Assembly: GCF_946480185.1 (NCBI RefSeq)
Contig: NZ_CAMLIG010000010.1
Coordinates: 1 to 64,000, forward strand
Source: an uncultured Pedobacter sp.
GTDB taxonomy: Bacteria > Bacteroidota > Bacteroidia > Sphingobacteriales > Sphingobacteriaceae
Reading direction: 5' to 3'
DNA: 64,000 nucleotides
The notes beneath the pieces were generated by a model, which made no database searches, was not told the DNA's origin, and saw nothing but the letters and a program-made list of their open reading frames with translations. The translations under genes were made by a program, and so were the position numbers. Every line of letters starts with the position of its first letter. Position 1 is the stretch's first letter. Below, piece after piece: positions 43,521 through 50,854 of this stretch.

Positions 43521-43781
43521 ATGGAAAGACAAGAAATTATTGATGGCCTAGTAGAGATATTAAGAACTGTACGCACAATAGATCAAGAAAAATTAAACAA
43601 CGTAACTGAAGAAACTGATTTTTTAGCCGATTTAAATACGCCATCTACAGAGTTGATTAACATTGCAGCAAAGGCGGAACAAAAATTTGGTGTTGAGTTT
43701 GAGGATGATGACATTGACGGTTTAGGCTCAACAGTAAAAGATATTGTTGACTTAATTTTACGCACCAAAGAAAGAGGATAA
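43521..43781 (+). CDS. specialised acyl carrier protein
   Basis: 86 residues, acidic, four-helix ACP size. The prosthetic-group serine is Ser42 in the segment DLNTPSTELINIA, where housekeeping ACPs have Asp-Ser-Leu. Helix III and IV segments EQKFGVEFEDDDIDGLGSTV and DIVDLIL follow. It would be loaded by the cassette's own phosphopantetheinyl transferase. The stop overlaps the ketosynthase start by one base (TAATG), which indicates coupled translation. Confidence 0.85.
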   Translation: MERQEIIDGLVEILRTVRTIDQEKLNNVTEETDFLADLNTPSTELINIAAKAEQKFGVEFEDDDIDGLGSTVKDIVDLILRTKERG

Positions 43782-45136
43782 TGACGAATTTAGGAGGCAG
43801 AAAAGTTGCTGTAGTAGGTATGGGCGGGGCTTTCCCCACCTGTAACAGTTTAGAAGATTTTTCTGAAAAGCTTTTCTCTAACCAAAGTTTAATCAGGGAG
43901 TGGGATACGGCAGTTGAACAAGGAAAAAAAATCCGCTCCACAGTTTCGGGTTTTATTACAGAAGCCGAAATGAATTTGGAAGCAATTTATAATCCCATTG
44001 CTCCTACTTATCCAGAAGTTTACGTCGATTTACTCAACCGCATTCCAAATATTAACCAAGCTACCGCCGATATGGGCAGTATCTGGGCAATGTTAGGCTC
44101 ACTTGACGCTATTAAAATGGCAGGTTGGAATGATGCTGAAACCCAATCAGAACAAACTGCCGTTGTGGTAGGCTCCGGCGGTGGCGGGCATGTAATTCAA
44201 AGACATGCTTGGCATAACTTTTTTGAGTTAGGGAAAAAAACCAGATTGGCCGGCTCTCACACTGTTGACAGGGCAATGGTTTACAGAGATGCCGCAAATG
44301 TTTCTTGCCTGATCAAAAACCGCGGAGTTTGCGAGTCAATCGGTTCTGCCTGTGCAACGGGCTTAGGAAATATAGGTTATGCGTATCGCTTAATAAAATT
44401 TGGTTTGCAAGACAGGGCAGTAGCTGGTGGCGTTGAAGGAACTTCCCTAGAAACATTCATCGGTTTTGATGCGATGCAGATTTTAAGTCGTGGTTTTACT
44501 CCCGAGCAAAGTTCTCGCCCTTTTGATAAAGATAGAAACGGCTTTGTTTGTTCTTTTGGGGCAGGCATTGTTTGTTTAGAGGAATACGAATTGGCAAAAG
44601 CTCGTGGTGCCAATATCTTAGCCGTAATTGATGGGTATTTCAATAATTCTGATGGCGATGGCGATATGTTTTATCCTTCATTTGCTGGTCAGAAAAGATT
44701 ATGGAAAGGCCTGCTGGCCGATGGTGGAAAAAAACCAGATGTAGTTAAAGTTCATGGAACATCCACTCCGGTTGGTGATGCCATTGAATTATTAAGTGTT
44801 GTAGATGTGTTGGGTGATAAAGATTATCACATATCTGCACCAAAATCTCAGTTTGGGCACATGTTGGGCGCAGCCGGTGCGGTAGAGTTTATTGCCGCAG
44901 TTTTAATGTTGCAGAAACAGGAAGTTTTACCTTGTTTAAATTCTGATAATTTAAATCCGGAAATAGAAACTTTCCAAACCAAGGATACATGGGAGGGATC
45001 AAAATCTCCTTTAGCTGCTTATCGCGATTTATTGCCGCAACAAACCTTCAAAAAAGAAATCAATAGCATAACCTGTTTAAATTATGGTTTTGGGGGCACA
45101 AACAGCGCTATATCTATATCAAAAGACAATTCATGA
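43781..45136 (+). CDS. beta-ketoacyl-ACP synthase (KS II-like)
   Basis: 451 residues. The catalytic triad is complete: Cys191 in SIGSACATGLGNIGYA, His325 in VVKVHGTSTPVGDAIE and His360 in KSQFGHMLGAAGAVEF. The ending NSITCLNYGFGGTNSAISIS is the family terminus. It condenses an acyl group with malonyl-ACP; there is no malonyl-transferase or KS III gene nearby, so those must be supplied by the cell. It overlaps the enoyl reductase start by 4 bases. Confidence 0.92.
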   Translation: MTNLGGRKVAVVGMGGAFPTCNSLEDFSEKLFSNQSLIREWDTAVEQGKKIRSTVSGFITEAEMNLEAIYNPIAPTYPEVYVDLLNRIPNINQATADMGSIWAMLGSLDAIKMAGWNDAETQSEQTAVVVGSGGGGHVIQRHAWHNFFELGKKTRLAGSHTVDRAMVYRDAANVSCLIKNRGVCESIGSACATGLGNIGYAYRLIKFGLQDRAVAGGVEGTSLETFIGFDAMQILSRGFTPEQSSRPFDKDRNGFVCSFGAGIVCLEEYELAKARGANILAVIDGYFNNSDGDGDMFYPSFAGQKRLWKGLLADGGKKPDVVKVHGTSTPVGDAIELLSVVDVLGDKDYHISAPKSQFGHMLGAAGAVEFIAAVLMLQKQEVLPCLNSDNLNPEIETFQTKDTWEGSKSPLAAYRDLLPQQTFKKEINSITCLNYGFGGTNSAISISKDNS

Positions 45137-45945
45137 TTAACAATCAAAATAAAGTTGCAGTAGTTTTTGGTGTAAGAAACGATAGTTCTATCGGTTTTCA
45201 AGTCGCTTTAAAGCTGCACCAGTCTGGCTGCAAGGTGATTTTAAATTACGTTGCCGATACCAAAGACGAGGTTTTGTTTTTAATGGAGCAAAACGGAATG
45301 GCCAGCACTTTAGCCGCGAATGTTGATGTAAGAGATGAGGCAGCTATTAAAAAGTTTTTAACAGGCATTCATGAAAAACTAGGCCCAATAGATTATATTT
45401 TACATGGCGTTGCTTTTGGCAGCCAAAACGTAATGTGCTATACGTTACCCGGAAGTAATGAGCCTGCACCTTCTTATATTGATATCCCTTTCGAAGAATT
45501 AATGGATTCTTTCAATATCAGTGCTTATTCTTTGTTGAGGATTTGCAGAGTTGCGGAACCGCTATTGGCAAAAAATGCTTCCGTTTTAACGCTAACTTAT
45601 AACGCTTCTCAACGGGTTTTCCCTGGCTACGCCGGGATGGCCATAAATAAAGCAGCCTTAGAAAATATTATGCTTTATTTGGCCAGTTATTTCAGAAAAA
45701 GCGGCGTTAGGGTTAATGCCATATCAGCAGGATTAGTAATGACAACTTCTGCAGGAGGCATCAACGGCGTTCGTAAATTGCGGAAACTGGGTAAAGCCAC
45801 TGCTCCGCTAGGGAACATTGAAGCTTCGGATGTTGCAGATGCCTCGCTTTATTATTTCTCAGATTTATCAAAAAAAGTAACTGGAAACATCCACTTTGTT
45901 GATGGGGGCTTTAATATCATGGGCGTTCCGGCTGAGGAGATTTAG
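45133..45945 (+). CDS. FabI-like enoyl-ACP reductase (SDR)
   Basis: 270 residues. The nucleotide motif VVFGVRNDSSIGFQVA and the FabI-type Tyr-x6-Lys pair, Tyr166 and Lys173 in PGYAGMAINKAALENIMLYL, are present, with the FabI-like YILHGVAFGSQNVM and an ISAGLVMTTSAGGINGVRKL loop. It would reduce the trans-2-enoyl chain with NADH or NADPH, completing one elongation cycle with the upstream genes. It ends directly against the next ATG. Confidence 0.86.
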   Translation: MINNQNKVAVVFGVRNDSSIGFQVALKLHQSGCKVILNYVADTKDEVLFLMEQNGMASTLAANVDVRDEAAIKKFLTGIHEKLGPIDYILHGVAFGSQNVMCYTLPGSNEPAPSYIDIPFEELMDSFNISAYSLLRICRVAEPLLAKNASVLTLTYNASQRVFPGYAGMAINKAALENIMLYLASYFRKSGVRVNAISAGLVMTTSAGGINGVRKLRKLGKATAPLGNIEASDVADASLYYFSDLSKKVTGNIHFVDGGFNIMGVPAEEI

Positions 45946-46329
45946 ATGGAAAATTGGGTTGATGAACTAAATCCAGACCAAGAATTTGCTGTTGGAAACG
46001 ATATTGTTTTTTTGTCAAATTTCCAGCAATCTTTTAATCCTTTATTCCAGAAAAAGGTTTACACCGATCAAGAAATTGAATATTGTGAACAATTTAGCGA
46101 ACCGCTATTAAGATACGCCTCTACTTGGGCAGCTAAAGAGGCTGTTTATAAAGCTATTAAGCAAATTTATCCGCATCCTCTTTCCTTCAAAAAAATAGAA
46201 ATCATTCGTGGCAAAATTGGCGGCAAACCGTCAGTTGATCTTCCAGATTTTTATAAAACCCTAAAAATCAGCTTAAGCCTAAGTCACGATGGAGATTACA
46301 TTTGGGCAGTTGCATTTATAAAAATTTAA
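45946..46329 (+). CDS. AcpS-type 4'-phosphopantetheinyl transferase
   Basis: 127 residues. It has the AcpS metal/CoA signature VGNDIVFLSNF (about residues 17-27), ASTWAAKEAVYKAIKQIY (about 58-75) and the late SLSLSHDGDYIWAVA. It moves the phosphopantetheine arm of CoA onto an ACP serine, here most likely Ser42 of the cassette ACP. It is the last gene of the coupled acyl run, with its ATG directly after the enoyl reductase stop. Confidence 0.88.
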   Translation: MENWVDELNPDQEFAVGNDIVFLSNFQQSFNPLFQKKVYTDQEIEYCEQFSEPLLRYASTWAAKEAVYKAIKQIYPHPLSFKKIEIIRGKIGGKPSVDLPDFYKTLKISLSLSHDGDYIWAVAFIKI

Positions 46330-46334
46330 ACAGA

Positions 46335-46372
46335 TTTGCAATTTCAAAACAATTGTCTTATTTTGGTGGACA
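46335..46372 (+). promoter_or_regulatory. candidate promoter/operator of the toxin-antitoxin pair
   Basis: TTTG (46335-46338), 20 bases, then TATTTTG (46359-46365) resembles the -33/-7 pair with the -7 one base short. An inverted repeat TGTC (46354-46357) and GACA (46369-46372) flanks the -7 box and could be an autoregulatory site of the antitoxin. Confidence 0.3.
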
Positions 46373-46381
46373 GATGTCTAA

Positions 46382-46897
46382 ATGAAAGATTGTATGTCCA
46401 ACCCAAAAAAAAGTTTTGAGTACAAATTAGATCAGGAAATAACTTCCTTATTTAAAGAACCTGATATGGTGGGTTACGCTTCTAAACCATCTAAAAATAT
46501 CACCTATTCAGATTTTTTTGACGATAAAATGCTGGTTATTGCGGCAATTAGAGCGGGTATTCCTTATTCTATGTTTGATGTTATCCAAGATAATGCTCCG
46601 TTTACCGAAGATAACTGGGCTGATTTTCTCGATATATCTACAAAATCTCTACAACGCTACAAAACATCAGAAGCTTTTCATTTTAAAGCCATCCACTCAG
46701 AAAAAATTCTTGAAATGGCGGAGGTTACTAGCATTGGCTTAGATGTTTTTGGAAGCATGGAAAAACTGAAACTTTGGTTAAATACGCCAAGCTACGCCTT
46801 AGGAAATCTTAAACCTATTGAACTCATCAAAGATTCTTACGGGAAAGAACTGGTAATTGCAGAGCTCACAAGAATCAACTACGGTATTTTGGTTTAA
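46382..46897 (+). CDS. Xre/MbcA/ParS-type antitoxin with DUF2384
   Basis: 171 residues. The middle (about 45-110) is a Xre-like HTH (AIRAGIPYSMFDVIQDNAPF, NWADFLDISTKSLQRY) and the C-terminal part (about 110-171) is the DUF2384 toxin-binding domain: ITSIGLDVFGSMEKLKLWL-like, LKPIELIKDSYG. This is the two-domain antitoxin typical of RES toxins. It ends directly before the toxin start. It would neutralise the NAD-targeting RES toxin and repress the pair. Confidence 0.88.
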   Translation: MKDCMSNPKKSFEYKLDQEITSLFKEPDMVGYASKPSKNITYSDFFDDKMLVIAAIRAGIPYSMFDVIQDNAPFTEDNWADFLDISTKSLQRYKTSEAFHFKAIHSEKILEMAEVTSIGLDVFGSMEKLKLWLNTPSYALGNLKPIELIKDSYGKELVIAELTRINYGILV

Positions 46898-47356
46898 ATG
46901 GAGGTTTTTAGGCTTTCGCGAGAACAATACGCTGATACACTTTCGGGAGCCGGCGCAGCCATAAAAGGAGGTAGATGGAATTCCATCGGCTTTGAACTGG
47001 TTTATACTGCCGGCAACCGTTCATTGGCTATGGCAGAAGTTGCGGTGCATTTTACTTTGGCCACTTTGCCTGATGATTATATGATGGTAACCATAAATAT
47101 TCCGGATGATTTATTAATCAAAGTGATTTTAGAAAAAGATTTACCCAGAAACTGGAACGGCTTTCCACACCCATCATCTACACAAAAATTAGGCGATCAA
47201 TTTATTTTAGAAGGTAAATACTGTATTGCTAAAATACCATCCGTGGTTACCAAAGGCGATTTTAACTTTCTGATCAATCCTAATCATAAAGATTTTAAAA
47301 AAATAGCAATTTCGGAAACTGAAAAATTTCCCTTTGATAAAAGGATATTTATATAA
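46898..47356 (+). CDS. RES-domain toxin
   Basis: 152 residues, a whole RES domain: FRLSREQYADTLSGAGAAIK, GGRWNSIGFELVYTAG (Arg26, Tyr36) and SLAMAEVAVHF (Glu47), with a Ser93-Ser94 pair in HPSSTQKLGDQF. RES toxins studied elsewhere degrade NAD+ or modify proteins with ADP-ribose, using the conserved Arg, Glu and Ser. The residues appear intact, so the toxin is probably active. It starts at the very base after the antitoxin stop. Confidence 0.9.
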   Translation: MEVFRLSREQYADTLSGAGAAIKGGRWNSIGFELVYTAGNRSLAMAEVAVHFTLATLPDDYMMVTINIPDDLLIKVILEKDLPRNWNGFPHPSSTQKLGDQFILEGKYCIAKIPSVVTKGDFNFLINPNHKDFKKIAISETEKFPFDKRIFI

Positions 47357-47358
47357 AA

Positions 47359-48186
47359 ATGACTCCTCACTATTTTGAAAACGAGCTAGTAAAAATGCAC
47401 TATTACCAATTTGGCATCGGTAAAAAAACGATGCTTTGTTTTCATGGTTATGGGATGCATGGGAAACAGTTTAGGCATTTAGAAGAACTTTTTGGCAATG
47501 AATATACTTTTTACGGTTTCGATTTGTTTTTCCATAAAGAAACGAAATTGGTGGATGAAAGCATCACAAACATTAAAAAAGGAATTGGCAAAAAGGAATT
47601 AGCCCAGCTATTCTTAGATTTCTGTAAAAGCAAGGGCGTCGAAAATTTCTCTATAATTGCATACTCAATGGGCAGTTTTTACGCCTGTACTTTAGTTGAG
47701 GAAATTCCCCAAAAAATCAAAGAGTTTATAGTTGCTGCGCCTGCAAGTTTAAAACCGGGCGCTATAATCACTTTTTTAAGTAATAATAGTTTTGGGAATA
47801 AAATGCTGGAACGCCTAGCATTAAGCAAAACAGGGATGGTTAATTTACTCTCCTTTTTAAAAAGAATTAAAGTGATTGACCAAAAAGCTTATGAAATTTT
47901 GTTCAGAGAAATTGGAACGCCTGAATTAAGATTTGCTTTTTTTGCTTGTGCTACTTACCTAAGGTTTTTAAAATTAGATCCCGAAAAGTTTGTTGAACAG
48001 TTAAATCGGCATCAGATAAAAAGTATTTTTATTTTTGGGCAACGCGATAAGAGTTATCCGGCTAAAATCGGAAAAACCCTAATTCCAAAGATTAAACTCG
48101 CCAAACAACTCGTTATCGATGAAAATCACGATATGATCAATAAAAACTTTGCCCAAACTTTATCAACTTTGTTAAATGATTATTAA
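47359..48186 (+). CDS. alpha/beta hydrolase
   Basis: 275 residues. The fold's oxyanion loop CFHGYGMHGKQFRHLEELF (about residues 27-45) and a complete triad are visible: Ser103 in the nucleophile elbow IAYSMGSFY (Ala replacing the first Gly), Asp230 in FGQRDKSYP and His257 in NHDMINKNF. It could release or transfer an acyl product, acting as thioesterase or lipase. Its end overlaps the following acyltransferase start by 11 bases, so the two work together. The acyl cassette lies upstream past the toxin-antitoxin pair. Confidence 0.8.
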   Translation: MTPHYFENELVKMHYYQFGIGKKTMLCFHGYGMHGKQFRHLEELFGNEYTFYGFDLFFHKETKLVDESITNIKKGIGKKELAQLFLDFCKSKGVENFSIIAYSMGSFYACTLVEEIPQKIKEFIVAAPASLKPGAIITFLSNNSFGNKMLERLALSKTGMVNLLSFLKRIKVIDQKAYEILFREIGTPELRFAFFACATYLRFLKLDPEKFVEQLNRHQIKSIFIFGQRDKSYPAKIGKTLIPKIKLAKQLVIDENHDMINKNFAQTLSTLLNDY

Positions 48187-48829
48187 ACCCAAAAAGTTTC
48201 CGGCGCCTCTTTTTAAAATTGGGTTTTATTTTATCAGCTGGTTGGTGAGTAAACGTTTCAACAAACTAATTATCAATATAATTGATTTCAAAGCTGATAC
48301 TTCTTACCTTTTATTGTGTAATCATTTTAGTTTTTGGGATGGTTTTTTAGCGACTTATCTAGTGCGCAACAGCATCCACAAACAGTGTGGCATAAAAGGG
48401 CTTAATTTTATGTCGGTTAAAAAGCAGATGCAAATGAATCCTTGGTTAAAATATACCGGTTCATTTTCTGTAGAGCCGGGAAAAATCAGTTCGGGAGAAA
48501 GCGTTGCTTATGCGGCAGAACTTTTAAGTAAACCGGGAAATGTACTGGTATTATATCCACAAGGAAATCTGGAATCTTGCCATGTGCGTGATATTGAAAT
48601 GAAAGATGGTATAAATGCTATTATTCCTCAGATCAAAGGGAATTGCCAAATCATTTGGAGCAGTAATTTACCGGAATATTTTGAAAGTTTAAAAACCTCT
48701 GTTTATTTCCACATGCTGGATTGCGGTACAAATCAAGATTTTGATTTTGACGAACTCAACAAAAAAATCAACGATTTCCACAAAGAAGCCCTCCAAAAAC
48801 AGATTAGGTTTACCAACGAAAAATTATAA
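48176..48829 (+). CDS. PlsC-like glycerolipid acyltransferase
   Basis: 217 residues. The HX4D acyltransferase box is His50-Phe-Ser-Phe-Trp-Asp55 in LLLCNHFSFWDGF, and the second block is YPQGNLESCHVRD, a variant of the EGxR/PEGTR motif. Members of this family use acyl-ACP or acyl-CoA to acylate lysophospholipids or related alcohols at the inner membrane. It overlaps the hydrolase gene and may attach the cassette's acyl product to a lipid (inference). Confidence 0.8.
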   Translation: MIIKPKKFPAPLFKIGFYFISWLVSKRFNKLIINIIDFKADTSYLLLCNHFSFWDGFLATYLVRNSIHKQCGIKGLNFMSVKKQMQMNPWLKYTGSFSVEPGKISSGESVAYAAELLSKPGNVLVLYPQGNLESCHVRDIEMKDGINAIIPQIKGNCQIIWSSNLPEYFESLKTSVYFHMLDCGTNQDFDFDELNKKINDFHKEALQKQIRFTNEKL

Positions 48830-48830
48830 C

Positions 48831-48861
48831 TAGACTGACGATTTTTAAAATCATCAGTCTA
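48831..48861. terminator. hairpin between convergent genes
   Basis: TAGACTGACGATTTT (48831-48845) pairs with AAAATCATCAGTCTA (48847-48861) with one mismatch. The loop is short and both flanks are A/T-rich, so it can end transcription from either side. Confidence 0.6.
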
Positions 48862-48870
48862 ATTATAATA

Positions 48871-50049
48871 TTACTCTTCTACGGGTTTTTCTCGTTTGCT
48901 ACCGTCGTACAACTCATATTCCAACAACCTACAATCCAATTTCCCATTGTAAAACTCCATTCTTTTAGCCGCTCGTAAGCCAATTTTTTTGGCCAAATCG
49001 GGGTTTCCGGTAAAAATATAACCATTGTAACCTTTGCAGCTTTGTTTCATAAAATCGCCCATACGTTTGTAGGTGGCTTCCAGTTTTGAATGAACGCCCA
49101 AACGCTCGCCATACTCTGGGTTAAACATAATAACGCCTTTTCCTTCGGGGATTTCGGTATCTGCAAAATCGCAAGAGTAAAACTCTATTAATTGATCAAC
49201 CCCGGCAGTTTGTGCGTTTTTTATAGAGATATCCACCGCATCTTCAGAAATATCTGTAGCGACTATTTTAAAATCTATTTTTTTTACAATTTGGTCTTTT
49301 AATATCCGTCGTTCTGCAAAAAACACTTCCTCATCGTATCCTAAAATATGCATAAAACCATAGTTCATGCGTAATAAACCGGGCGCTCTTTTTGTAGCAA
49401 TTAAGGCCGCTTCGATAGCTAAAGTACCAGAACCACACATGGGGTTCACGAAATTTGATTGTTGGTCCCAGCCGGTCGCAAAAATAGTCCCCGATGCTAA
49501 AGCTTCTAACATGGGTGCTTTCCCCGGAATTTTACGGTAGCTGTGTTTTGCCAATGTTTCTCCAGAACTATCAATAAAAATTTCGGCCTTTTCGTTTTTC
49601 CAGTACAAATGAATTACTGCTTTGGAATAATCAGGGCCAGAATCTGGCCGTATCTTATGCTTTTCCTTAATTCTATCCACAACCGCATCCTTTACCCTAA
49701 GATTTGCAAACAACGGCGTAGTGATTGTGGGGTTATCCACATTTGAAGTCACAGAAAAATATCCACTAAAATCAATCAGTTTCTCCCACTCCAATTTCAC
49801 CAATTCTTGGTGTAATTCATCATGGTTTTCTGCAGTAAATTCATGCAAACGGTAAAGTACTTGGCTAGCGCACCGTAGGTTGAGATTCAGCTTGATACAG
49901 TCGTTTAAACTTACTTTTAACTCTAGTCCGGTAGAAAAAACTCTAATAGGTTTAAAGCCTAAATCCAGCACCTCTTTTTCGAGGTAAGTTGCCAGTCTTT
50001 TATTGCAGGTGATGATCACCTTTGAGGGAGTGTTGAAAACTTGATACAT
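48871..50049 (-). CDS. THUMP-domain class I RNA methyltransferase (RlmL-N/YcbY-like)
   Basis: 392 residues from the ATG at 50049; an upstream frame from 50100 begins with TTG and adds an unlikely leader. A THUMP domain (about residues 1-165) is followed by a methyltransferase with NFVNPMCGSGTLAIEAALIA (motif I, about 207-226), KIVATDISEDAVDISIKNAQ and the target motif GVIMFNPEYGERLG, where Glu replaces the usual second Pro of NPPYGER. It would methylate a guanine of 23S rRNA, in the manner of RlmL. It is divergent from the DUF3127 gene with 64 bases between. Confidence 0.88.
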   Translation of the reverse strand: MYQVFNTPSKVIITCNKRLATYLEKEVLDLGFKPIRVFSTGLELKVSLNDCIKLNLNLRCASQVLYRLHEFTAENHDELHQELVKLEWEKLIDFSGYFSVTSNVDNPTITTPLFANLRVKDAVVDRIKEKHKIRPDSGPDYSKAVIHLYWKNEKAEIFIDSSGETLAKHSYRKIPGKAPMLEALASGTIFATGWDQQSNFVNPMCGSGTLAIEAALIATKRAPGLLRMNYGFMHILGYDEEVFFAERRILKDQIVKKIDFKIVATDISEDAVDISIKNAQTAGVDQLIEFYSCDFADTEIPEGKGVIMFNPEYGERLGVHSKLEATYKRMGDFMKQSCKGYNGYIFTGNPDLAKKIGLRAAKRMEFYNGKLDCRLLEYELYDGSKREKPVEE

Positions 50050-50113
50050 ATAGGTGCGCAATTTACTGAAATAAATTTTAGAGATTTGGAACAGATTCAA
50101 ACGATTTAATTTT

Positions 50114-50488
50114 ATGGATATTAAAGGAAAAGTTCACTTCGTATCTGACGTAATCAATGTTACAGATACATTTAGAAAAAGAGAGTTAGTGGTAGAATTT
50201 GCTGAAAATCCTCAGTATCCCGAATTTGTAAAATTTGAAGCTATCCAAGACCGCGTATCTTTAATGGATGACATTAAAGTTGGTCAGGATGTGGAAGTTT
50301 TCTTCAACTTAAAAGGGAGAGAATGGACCAATAAGCAAGGTGAAAAACAATATTTCAACACTTTGCAACTTTGGAAGGTAACGCCATTAGGTGCAGCTGA
50401 AGCCGCAGCAGGCTCAAGTACACCAGCATACGCTCCGCCGGTTGACATTTCATCAACACCGGGCGAAGATGATGACCTTCCGTTTTAA
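50114..50488 (+). CDS. DUF3127 protein with SSB-like acidic tail
   Basis: 124 residues. Residues 1-95 form the DUF3127 OB-fold-like domain (MDIKGKVHFVSDVINVTDTF, FRKRELVVEFAENPQYPEF, WTNKQGEKQYFNTLQLWKV). The last part is a Ala/Pro/Ser linker ending in EDDDLPF, which imitates the acidic tip of single-stranded DNA-binding protein (DDDIPF in E. coli), known to recruit repair and replication proteins. It probably binds single-stranded DNA or SSB partners (inference). It has a strong terminator. Confidence 0.85.
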   Translation: MDIKGKVHFVSDVINVTDTFRKRELVVEFAENPQYPEFVKFEAIQDRVSLMDDIKVGQDVEVFFNLKGREWTNKQGEKQYFNTLQLWKVTPLGAAEAAAGSSTPAYAPPVDISSTPGEDDDLPF

Positions 50489-50517
50489 ACAGCCTATTTT
50501 CTAATTACAATGCGATA

Positions 50518-50560
50518 AAAAGCGGCTTCAACACCCCACGTTGACCGCTTTTTTATTTTT
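50518..50560 (+). terminator. intrinsic terminator of the DUF3127 gene
   Basis: AAAAGCGG-CTTCAAC pairs with GTTGACCGCTTTT across a two-base bulge, with loop ACCCCAC, then TTTATTTTT. Confidence 0.82.
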
Positions 50561-50569
50561 TAAAATTTT

Positions 50570-50630
50570 GGCGTTTAAACAACCTGCCAACTGGAGGATT
50601 CCTCTACCGCCGTTAACGCAAAATCCTCAG
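50570..50630. repeat. palindromic intergenic element, family B copy 2
   Basis: GGCGTTTAAACA at 50570-50581, an inverted repeat GAGGATT (50594-50600) and AATCCTC (50622-50628), and CGTTAACGCAAAA at 50611-50623. The outer motifs are shared with 16781-16868; the hairpin arms differ. Confidence 0.45.
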
Positions 50631-50700
50631 CTATTAGTAGTATTCCCACTTAATTTCCATGCGGTTTAGCTTTATAGCAATGACCTTAGTAAAATAGACG

Positions 50701-50754
50701 GGATTGTAGCGGCAGCCCCGAAATGATAATGTAGGGCTATAGCGGAAAGCCCGA
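50701..50754. repeat. two imperfect direct repeats
   Basis: GGATTGTAGCGGCAGCCCCGA (50701-50721, first 20 bases compared) and GGCTATAGCGGAAAGCCCGA (50735-50754) share the pattern GGnTrTAGCGG then AGCCC. Non-coding and just upstream of the purD promoter. Confidence 0.5.
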
Positions 50755-50821
50755 CTGCCATTAAAAGATGTGGAGAAACCTGCTCTTCTAAAAAAAGACC
50801 TATTTAATTACTATTTACGTT

Positions 50822-50850
50822 TTTGTTGTACATATCTTATCCTATTTTTG
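50822..50850 (+). promoter_or_regulatory. purD promoter
   Basis: TTTG (50822-50825), 17 bases, then TATTTTTG (50843-50850), a good -33/-7 pair. The ATG is at 50855, so the transcript would be leaderless or nearly so. Confidence 0.55.
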
Positions 50851-50854
50851 CTAC

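Larger units (their letters stand above)
50489..50854. other. 366-base intergenic region with terminator and repeats
   Basis: Holds the DUF3127 terminator (50518-50552), palindromic element family B copy 2 (50570-50630), a pair of short direct repeats (50701-50754) and the purD promoter (50822-50850). No coding frame of note. Confidence 0.6.

Noticed and set aside
46335..46372. Strong operator claim for the toxin-antitoxin pair
   Set aside because: The inverted repeat is only 4 bp per arm, too weak for more than a tentative call.
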